A DNA stretch of 9,520 nt from Dehalococcoidia bacterium (GTDB lineage Bacteria; Chloroflexota; Dehalococcoidia; Dehalococcoidales; BS750m-G39). This document shows, one piece after another, positions 5,046 through 9,520 of the stretch. The stretch spans positions 1 to 9,520 of the forward strand of contig SOKR01000070.1 in the NCBI GenBank assembly GCA_004375675.1. Reading direction: 5' to 3'. The position numbers were made by a program, and so were the translations under genes. The notes below the pieces were generated by a model. The model saw only the letters and a list, made by a program, of their open reading frames with translations. It searched no databases and had not been told where the DNA came from. Position 1 is the stretch's first letter; the number at the start of each line of letters is the position of its first letter.

Positions 5046-6110
5046 ATGACGGACATTAAGAAGATAAAAAGCCTGCTGGAGAAGTTGTCTAACGCCCACG
5101 GGATTTCCGGGTATGAAGATAGCGTTAGAGAGGTTATTAAGAAAGAGGTTGAATCTTGCGTCGACGAGATTAAAATCGACAACTTCGGCAATCTAATCGC
5201 CACCAAGAAGGGGAAGTCGCCCTCGGTGATGATAGCCGCCCACATGGACGAGATAGGGCTGATGGTGAAATACATCGACGACGAGGGATTTATTCGCTTC
5301 GCCAAGGTGGGGGGCTGGTTCGACCAGACGCTGGTCAACCAGCGGGTATTGCTGCACGCCAAGAAGGGGACGGTTACCGGCGTTATCGGCTCCAAGCCCG
5401 TGCACGTGATGAAGACCGAGGACAAGAAGAAGGCGATAGAAGCCAGGGATATGTTCATTGATATCGGCGCTTCATCCCGGGACGAGGCTATAGCCATGGG
5501 CGTCGAGCCTGGGGTGACCGCTTCCCTCGACAGGAAGCTGGCGGAACTGGCTGATGATAGAGTCACCGGTAAAGCCTTCGACGACCGTGCCGGCGGCGCG
5601 GTGCTGATTACAGTTCTGCAGCAAATCGCGGGAATGAAACTGGCACCATCGGTTATGGGCGTTTTTACCGTCCAGGAGGAAGTCGGGCTAAAAGGCGCCA
5701 GGACATCCGCTTTCGGGCTGAACCCCGATGTCGGCATTGCCCTCGACACCTGCATACCCGGCGACCACCCGGGCATAAAGAAGACCGATTCCGCAATTCT
5801 AATCGGCAAGGGGCCATCGATTACAGTGATGGATGCCGGGGGGAGGGGGGTGATTACCCACCCCAGGGTGCTGGAGTGGCTGCGCGAAACGGCTAAAGCC
5901 AAGGGTATTCCCTACCAGATGGACGTCACCGAGAGCGGTACCACCGACGCCTCCGCTATCAGCCTGACGCGGGAAGGCATCCCCTCGGGGGTGATTAGCG
6001 TTGCCACCCGATATATCCATACGCCGGTGGAGGTGTTGAGCTTGAAAGACCTCGCCCAGACCGCCGAGCTGGTCGTCGAGGCGATTAAATCAGCCGGCAG
6101 TTACTTCTAG
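5046..6110 (+). CDS. M42 family metallopeptidase (glutamyl/deblocking aminopeptidase type)
   Basis: A cytoplasmic dinuclear-metal aminopeptidase of the TET/FrvX/YsdC group, which usually forms dodecamers that trim peptides released by proteases. Numbered from the ATG (354 residues), all metal and catalytic residues are present: His66 in AAHMDEIG, bridging Asp179 in FDDRAGG, the Glu211-Glu212 pair in VQEEVG, Asp234 in ALDTC and His325 in YIHTPVE. The insertion domain (about 70-160) is also in place, including ARDMFIDIGASS. Old annotations as endoglucanase are misleading for this family. Start choice is uncertain: AGGGGG at 5030-5035 lies 10 bases from ATG 5046 and 4 from an in-frame TTG at 5040, which would add two residues. 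It follows the kinase gene by 36 bp and precedes the hydrolase gene by 10 bp, probably in one operon. Confidence 0.95.
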   Translation: MTDIKKIKSLLEKLSNAHGISGYEDSVREVIKKEVESCVDEIKIDNFGNLIATKKGKSPSVMIAAHMDEIGLMVKYIDDEGFIRFAKVGGWFDQTLVNQRVLLHAKKGTVTGVIGSKPVHVMKTEDKKKAIEARDMFIDIGASSRDEAIAMGVEPGVTASLDRKLAELADDRVTGKAFDDRAGGAVLITVLQQIAGMKLAPSVMGVFTVQEEVGLKGARTSAFGLNPDVGIALDTCIPGDHPGIKKTDSAILIGKGPSITVMDAGGRGVITHPRVLEWLRETAKAKGIPYQMDVTESGTTDASAISLTREGIPSGVISVATRYIHTPVEVLSLKDLAQTAELVVEAIKSAGSYF

Positions 6111-6120
6111 GGGGTTAAGC

Positions 6121-6768
6121 ATGAAGATTAAATGCCTGGGTCATGCCGCTTTTGTTATTGCCTCGGATAGCGGGGTGAAGATAATAACCGACCCCTACAC
6201 TACCAGCCCCGAATTGACCTACGGGGAGATAAAGGCGACGGCTGATATCGTTACCGTAAGCCACGATCACCTTGACCACTGTAATGTAGCCGCCGTCGGG
6301 GGCGACCCCCAGGTGCTGAGACGGGCGGAGGTCTCTACCGCCAGGGGCATCAAGTTTAAGGGCGTTATCAGCTATCACGATGACGAGGGGGGGAGGATGA
6401 GGGGTAACAACATCATCTTCTGCTTCGAGGTGGACGGGGTAAGGGTCTGTCACCTCGGTGACCTGGGCCACTTGCTCGACGATAAGCAGAAGGCGGAGAT
6501 AGGCAGGGTTGATATCTTGCTCGTCCCCGTGGGCGGTTACTATACCATCAATGCTAAAACCGCTACCGAGGTCTGCGACCAGCTAAAGCCCGGGGTGATT
6601 ATCCCCATGCACTACCGGACAAACAAGGGCTTGCCCAGCATCGCCGGCGTGGATGAGTTCCTGCGCGGCAAAGCCAAGGTAAAGTGGCTAGATACCAGCC
6701 AGGTGGAATTTAAGGCCGGAGAGCTGGCCAACGCCGGCCAGATTATCGTGCTTAAACCGGCGTTATAG
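6121..6768 (+). CDS. metallo-beta-lactamase-fold metal-dependent hydrolase (UlaG-like/UPF0173-like)
   Basis: A compact MBL-fold protein of 215 residues. It starts directly with the first strand (MKIKCLGHAAFVI, conserved His8), then ITDPYT (Asp24), the zinc motif SHDHLDH (47-53: His48, His50, Asp52, His53), HLGDLGHLL (His111, Asp114) and IPMHYRT (His164). The set is complete for a dinuclear metal site. The GHAAF start and PMHY motif place it with the UlaG/UPF0173-like hydrolases, whose substrates range from phosphodiester and lactone compounds to unknown ones; none can be named here. The ATG at 6121 has AGGGGG at 6109-6114, overlapping the M42 gene's stop and six bases from the start. The genes are therefore tightly coupled and this is probably the last gene of the kinase/M42 operon. 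Confidence 0.9.
   Translation: MKIKCLGHAAFVIASDSGVKIITDPYTTSPELTYGEIKATADIVTVSHDHLDHCNVAAVGGDPQVLRRAEVSTARGIKFKGVISYHDDEGGRMRGNNIIFCFEVDGVRVCHLGDLGHLLDDKQKAEIGRVDILLVPVGGYYTINAKTATEVCDQLKPGVIIPMHYRTNKGLPSIAGVDEFLRGKAKVKWLDTSQVEFKAGELANAGQIIVLKPAL
6730..6764 (+). terminator. GC-rich hairpin at the 3' end of the hydrolase gene
   Basis: AACGCCGG (6730-6737) and CCGGCGTT (6757-6764) form a perfect 8-bp stem with a 19-nt loop, ending just before the stop codon at 6766-6768. It sits between an operon end and the next promoter, where termination is expected. Only TTT follows a few bases later, so it lacks a proper U-tract; it may be a weak terminator or a transcript-stabilising stem. Confidence 0.35.
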
Positions 6769-6788
6769 CTTTGGGCAGTTGACGGTAG

Positions 6789-6797
6789 TGGTATAAT
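6789..6797 (+). promoter_or_regulatory. extended -10 promoter for the mobA-moeA operon
   Basis: TGG directly precedes a perfect TATAAT (6792-6797), the extended -10 form that can work without a good -35. TTGACG (6779-6784) is a good -35 sequence but only 7 bp away, too close to pair with this -10. The predicted start is near 6804, leaving about 34 nt before the mobA TTG. Confidence 0.5.
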
Positions 6798-6802
6798 TAA
6801 AT

Positions 6803-6847
6803 ATGGGGGTGAGGTTAGGGGGACTGAGAAACATATTTTGGAAATAG
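6803..6847 (+). CDS. possible 14-residue leader ORF overlapping the mobA start
   Basis: An ATG within a base or so of the predicted mobA transcription start opens a 14-codon frame (MGVRLGGLRNIFWK). Its TAG (6845-6847) lies inside the first codons of mobA (TTG at 6838), in another frame. If the mRNA begins at the ATG it would be a leaderless upstream ORF, with re-initiation at mobA, whose own ribosome site is weak. A chance ORF is equally possible. Confidence 0.2.
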   Translation: MGVRLGGLRNIFWK

Positions 6848-7449
6848 GTTGTATCGTTCTTGCCGGAGGCAAGGGTTTACGTTTGGGACGAGATAAGGCA
6901 CTTGAGACAGTTGATAGCCAGAGTTTGCTCCAGCGGGTGGTAACCCAGCTCAGTTCCTTTAGCAGCGAGATTATTATAGTTACAGCTAAAGGTAAGTCCC
7001 TTCCTCAGCTTTTTCGCAACCCGAGGTTTAGAATAGTCGCTGACGCCTATCCGGGCCGAGGCGCTCTGGTTGGTCTGGCTACCGGTTTAGCCGCATCAAA
7101 AGCACGTTATAACCTGGCTGTCGCCTGTGATATGCCTTTCCTTAATCAAGCCTTGCTTCGTTATATGCTTGGGCTTACGGCTGGCTTTGACCTGGTGGTC
7201 CCCCGTCTAGCCGATATGGTGGAACCGCTGCATGCCGTTTACGCCGAGAGCTGTTTAGCTCCCATGGAGCGGCTGCTCGAGCAGGGGAATATGAAGATTG
7301 ACGCCCTTTTTGGGCTGATTAGGGTTAGGTATGTGGAGGCCGACGAGATTGACCGTTTCGACCCCCGCCGCTTAAGCTTTTTCAACGTTAATACCAGGGC
7401 TGACCTGGAGAGGGCACAGCAACTGGCCAAGGAGATATCGGACCAGTGA
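6838..7449 (+). CDS. mobA: molybdenum cofactor guanylyltransferase
   Basis: Transfers GMP from GTP to molybdopterin (Mo-MPT) to make the guanine dinucleotide form of the cofactor, in the cytoplasm. Its 203 residues match the family. The nucleotide-binding start IVLAGGKGLRLGRDKA (6-21) is the MobA form of the LAGG.S.RMG.DK motif. GRGALVGLATGL (73-84) corresponds to the GPL.G loop, VACDMPF (94-100) holds the metal-binding Asp, EPLHAVY (128-134) is the substrate loop, and FFNVNT (185-190) is the conserved C-terminal motif. The TTG start at 6838 gives the expected N-terminus; the nearest purine run (AGGGGGA, ending at 6822) is rather far at 15 bases. The gene seems somewhat richer in T-ending codons than moeA. 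It overlaps moeA by 4 bp (GTGA), so the two are coupled. A bis-MGD enzyme such as a DMSO-reductase-family oxidoreductase is implied elsewhere in the genome. Confidence 0.9.
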   Translation: MEIGCIVLAGGKGLRLGRDKALETVDSQSLLQRVVTQLSSFSSEIIIVTAKGKSLPQLFRNPRFRIVADAYPGRGALVGLATGLAASKARYNLAVACDMPFLNQALLRYMLGLTAGFDLVVPRLADMVEPLHAVYAESCLAPMERLLEQGNMKIDALFGLIRVRYVEADEIDRFDPRRLSFFNVNTRADLERAQQLAKEISDQ

Positions 7450-8705
7450 TAAGCGTTGAGCAGGCTCTGGAGAAGATTCTGGAGCATATAGAAGTTCTGG
7501 ATACAGAAGAAAGCCCTATCCTGAGCTGTCTGGGGCAGGTGGTGGCCGAGGATATATTCTCCGAAATCGATATTCCTCCGCTGGATAACTCGGCTATGGA
7601 CGGCTATGCCGTCAGGGCGGCCGATACGCGCGGCGCCAGCCAGAAGTCACCCCGTATTTTGCGCGTTATCGCCACCGTCACCGCTGGCTCTATTTCTAAG
7701 TCCGAAGTGAAGGCGGGGACGGTGGTCAGGATTATGACCGGGGCGCCCATACCCAAGGGCGCCGACGCGGTAGTCAAATTCGAGGATACCGACCAATCGG
7801 GGCGGGGGGTGGATGCGTCTGAAGTGGGCATCCTAGCCGAGGTAACGCCCGGGCTGGATATACGGCGGGCGGGTGAGGATATCGCCAACGGGGCGATGGT
7901 GCTGGACAAGGGAACGGTAATCAGGCCCGCCGAGGTCGGGGCGCTGGCTTCGCTGGGTCGCAGCCTGATAAAGGTCATCCGCCGTCCGGTTGTGGCTATA
8001 TTAGCCACCGGCGACGAGATAGTGGATGTCACTCAACCGCTGCCAGAGGGCAAGATATACAACAGCAACAGTTACAGCCTGGCGGCCCTGGTTATGCGCT
8101 ACGGGGGGATTCCCCGGATACTGGGTATTGCCTCCGATGTAGAAAGTTCACTGGTAGCCAGGCTCCACTTGGGACTGGATGCCGATATGCTGGTAACCTC
8201 GGGGGGCGTTTCGCTGGGTGACTACGACATCGTGCGGGATGTCCTGGCTAAAGAGGGCGAGGTTGTCTTCTGGCGGGTCCGGCAGAAACCGGGCAAGCCA
8301 CTGGCTTTTGGCATGATTCGGGCGTTGGGCAACGGGGGTGGGGTCAGAAAGATACCCCTCTTCGGGCTGGCGGGAAACCCGGTCAGCGCCATGCTTAACT
8401 TCGAGCTGTTCGCCCGCCCGGCGATGCTCAAGATGATGGGCCGTAAGAAGCTGGCCAAGCCGATGATAGAAGCCATAATAGAGGAGCCGATTGAAAACAC
8501 CGACGGGCGGCGTATCTTTGCCCGGGCGGTGGTGCAAAAGCGCGACGGCAAGTACTTCGCCCGACTTACCGGTCCCCAGGGCTCGGGGATTTTGACCTCG
8601 ATGACGCTGGCTAACGGGCTGGTGATTGTGCCCGAGGATAAGCCCGGTGTGGAGGAGGGGGATTTGGTGCAGGTGATAATGCTGGATTGGGGCGAGGAGG
8701 TATAG
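7446..8705 (+). CDS. moeA: molybdopterin molybdenumtransferase
   Basis: Inserts molybdenum (or tungsten) into molybdopterin by consuming adenylyl-MPT. Its 419 residues are the full family length. Motifs in order: PPLDNSAMDGYAV (44-56), MTGAPIPKGADAVV (97-110), RAGEDI (141-146), ILATGDEIV (185-193), NSNSY (206-210), TSGGVSLGDYDIV (251-263, the MPT-binding MoCF domain), RQKPGKPLAFG (279-289), and FGLAGNPVSAML (306-317). The C-terminal domain IV runs from about 345 to 415. The GTG start at 7446 lies in the GTGA overlap with the mobA stop. No MoaA/MoaC/MoaD/MoaE or MogA gene is in the window, so the rest of the pathway lies elsewhere. Metal choice (Mo versus W) cannot be read from the sequence. 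Confidence 0.95.
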   Translation: MISVEQALEKILEHIEVLDTEESPILSCLGQVVAEDIFSEIDIPPLDNSAMDGYAVRAADTRGASQKSPRILRVIATVTAGSISKSEVKAGTVVRIMTGAPIPKGADAVVKFEDTDQSGRGVDASEVGILAEVTPGLDIRRAGEDIANGAMVLDKGTVIRPAEVGALASLGRSLIKVIRRPVVAILATGDEIVDVTQPLPEGKIYNSNSYSLAALVMRYGGIPRILGIASDVESSLVARLHLGLDADMLVTSGGVSLGDYDIVRDVLAKEGEVVFWRVRQKPGKPLAFGMIRALGNGGGVRKIPLFGLAGNPVSAMLNFELFARPAMLKMMGRKKLAKPMIEAIIEEPIENTDGRRIFARAVVQKRDGKYFARLTGPQGSGILTSMTLANGLVIVPEDKPGVEEGDLVQVIMLDWGEEV

Positions 8706-8707
8706 AC

Positions 8708-9439
8708 TTGATACTCGATGCCGAAGGGTTCGTCTTCGAACCGCCACCGGTTATATCGCGGGCGCGGCGGGTTTTGATTAAGCCCAGCGCCGCCTACCCG
8801 ACGCCCTATCCGGTGAGCACCAGCCGGGAGATGCTCTCGGCGATAATCGAGGGCATCAGACAGGTCAGTGACGCCGATATCCTCATCCTTGAGGGCACCC
8901 CCGACGGGGAACCGGTCTATCCCATCTACCAGAGCCTGGGCTATAATTTCCCCCGTGTTTTGACCCTGGATGTAAGAGATTGCATCTGGGTGGAGGTGGA
9001 TAATCCCCTGCCAAAGCCCCTGATTGTGCCTACCTTCTGGGTGCCTAATGTTATCCTGTCTTGCGACTACCTGATAACGGTGGCGCCGCTGAAGGTTATC
9101 GAGGGGCGGGGACATTTGAGCATAGCCAACCTGCTCTCGGTGCTGCCCAGCAGCAAGTACGGGGGTGGGGCGCCCTGGGGGTGGGAAGATTTATACGATT
9201 TGGGGATAGAGCGGGTAATCGCCGACCTCTATTTTACGCTGCCTTTCGACCTGGGGATTATCGAAGCCCGCCAGAAGTTCGTCGGGGAAGAGAACCCGAC
9301 GCGGGGCATGGTGGAACAGTGCGGCCGAGTTTTCGTCGGAGAGCCTTATGAAGTGGACAGCGAAGCCTCGAAGGCATTGGGGCTTAAGACCGATTACCTC
9401 GATTTGATTAAGGAAGCGCGGGTGGGGCTGGAAGACTGA
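8708..9439 (+). CDS. DUF362 domain-containing protein
   Basis: A member of the DUF362 family (COG2006-like), biochemically uncharacterised. With the TTG start at 8708 it has 243 residues. That start is chosen because GAGGAGG (8694-8700) lies seven bases upstream; a longer frame from TTG 8687 would run back into moeA. Family signs are RVLIKPSAAY (21-30), ADILILEGTPDG (56-67), CDYLITVAPLKV (119-130), GHLSIANLLSVLP (135-147), DLGIIEA (181-187) and, at the end, GRVFVGEPYEVDSEASKALGL (206-226). It has no cysteine cluster, so it lacks the ferredoxin-like domain found in some relatives. It begins 2 bp after the moeA stop and is surely co-transcribed. A link with molybdenum enzymes or cofactor is inference from this placement. 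Confidence 0.82.
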   Translation: MILDAEGFVFEPPPVISRARRVLIKPSAAYPTPYPVSTSREMLSAIIEGIRQVSDADILILEGTPDGEPVYPIYQSLGYNFPRVLTLDVRDCIWVEVDNPLPKPLIVPTFWVPNVILSCDYLITVAPLKVIEGRGHLSIANLLSVLPSSKYGGGAPWGWEDLYDLGIERVIADLYFTLPFDLGIIEARQKFVGEENPTRGMVEQCGRVFVGEPYEVDSEASKALGLKTDYLDLIKEARVGLED

Positions 9440-9440
9440 G

Positions 9441-9496
9441 ACTGGTCTAATACTTTACGCTGAATTCGGTATAGCGCCCGCTATGTTCCGACCAGT
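9441..9496. terminator. weak candidate for a bidirectional terminator between convergent genes
   Basis: ACTGGTC (9441-9447) and GACCAGT (9490-9496) are a perfect 7-bp inverted repeat with a 42-nt interval. A second small palindrome, ATAGCG with CGCTAT (9471-9476 and 9479-9484), lies inside it. The site follows the DUF362 stop and covers the end of the convergent gene. There is no T-tract and the loop is long, so this is tentative. Confidence 0.25.
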
Positions 9497-9520
9497 TGGT
9501 AATTACCCTTTCCACCCTGG
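9447..9520 (-). CDS. 3' end of a minus-strand gene (product unknown)
   Basis: Read on the minus strand, one frame is open from the window edge for 23 codons and ends in TAG (9449-9447). The last residues read NWSEHSGRYTEFSVKY. The amphipathic, well-mixed composition looks like a real protein tail, whereas the other two minus frames stop early. It converges on the DUF362 gene with only 7 bp between the two stops. The family cannot be identified from so short a tail. Confidence 0.5.
   Translation of the reverse strand, partial: RVERVITNWSEHSGRYTEFSVKY

Noticed and set aside
8687..8707. Upstream TTG start (8687) for the DUF362 gene
   Set aside because: It lies inside moeA and has no ribosome site; the TTG at 8708 has GAGGAGG at ideal spacing.
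8222..9115. A 297-codon minus-strand open frame opposite moeA and the DUF362 gene
   Set aside because: It spans two well-supported plus-strand genes in antisense and shows no family motif.

Overview
The window is about 9.5 kb of fairly GC-rich bacterial chromosome. It holds ten complete genes, all on the plus strand, plus a 5'-truncated gene at the left edge and the 3' tip of a minus-strand gene at the right edge. FabF, DegV, PadR, sigma-70-type -10 boxes and Shine-Dalgarno sequences mark it as bacterial. The mix (acyl ligase plus FabF, PadR/HAAS, DegV, M42 peptidase, MobA/MoeA, DUF362), frequent ATA and AGG codons and many GTG/TTG starts would suit an anaerobic Chloroflexota (Dehalococcoidia-like) genome. 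That taxonomic guess is inference only. No rRNA, tRNA, transposase, phage gene or CRISPR array was seen.

Layout. (1) 1-1936: the C-terminal part of an AMP-forming acyl ligase, overlapping fabF by 4 bp. This is a fatty-acyl or polyketide-like activation/condensation pair. (2) 1937-3427: a 207-bp regulatory region, then a PadR repressor and an eight-helix membrane protein with an N-terminal HAAS-type domain. The regulatory region has two promoter-like sites, each followed by a near-identical 21-bp imperfect palindrome that probably binds PadR. (3) 3428-4424: a DegV-family fatty-acid-binding protein, probably co-transcribed with the PadR pair, then a 139-bp gap with two overlapping mini-ORFs. 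(4) 4425-6768: a small P-loop kinase with a promoter placed so that its mRNA would be leaderless, followed by an M42 aminopeptidase and a metallo-beta-lactamase-fold hydrolase. (5) 6769-9439: an extended -10 promoter and the molybdenum-cofactor genes mobA and moeA (4-bp GTGA overlap), followed 2 bp later by a DUF362 protein. (6) 9447-9520: the end of a convergent minus-strand gene.

Most of the window is ordinary housekeeping and accessory metabolism. The most distinctive signals are the duplicated operator in front of padR, the replacement of the catalytic A10 lysine by arginine in the acyl ligase, the loss of the usual C-terminal histidine in DegV, the possible leaderless start of the kinase gene, and a 16-bp sequence shared by two promoters. 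No wholly new multi-gene system is evident. The PadR/HAAS membrane pair is the least characterised module.
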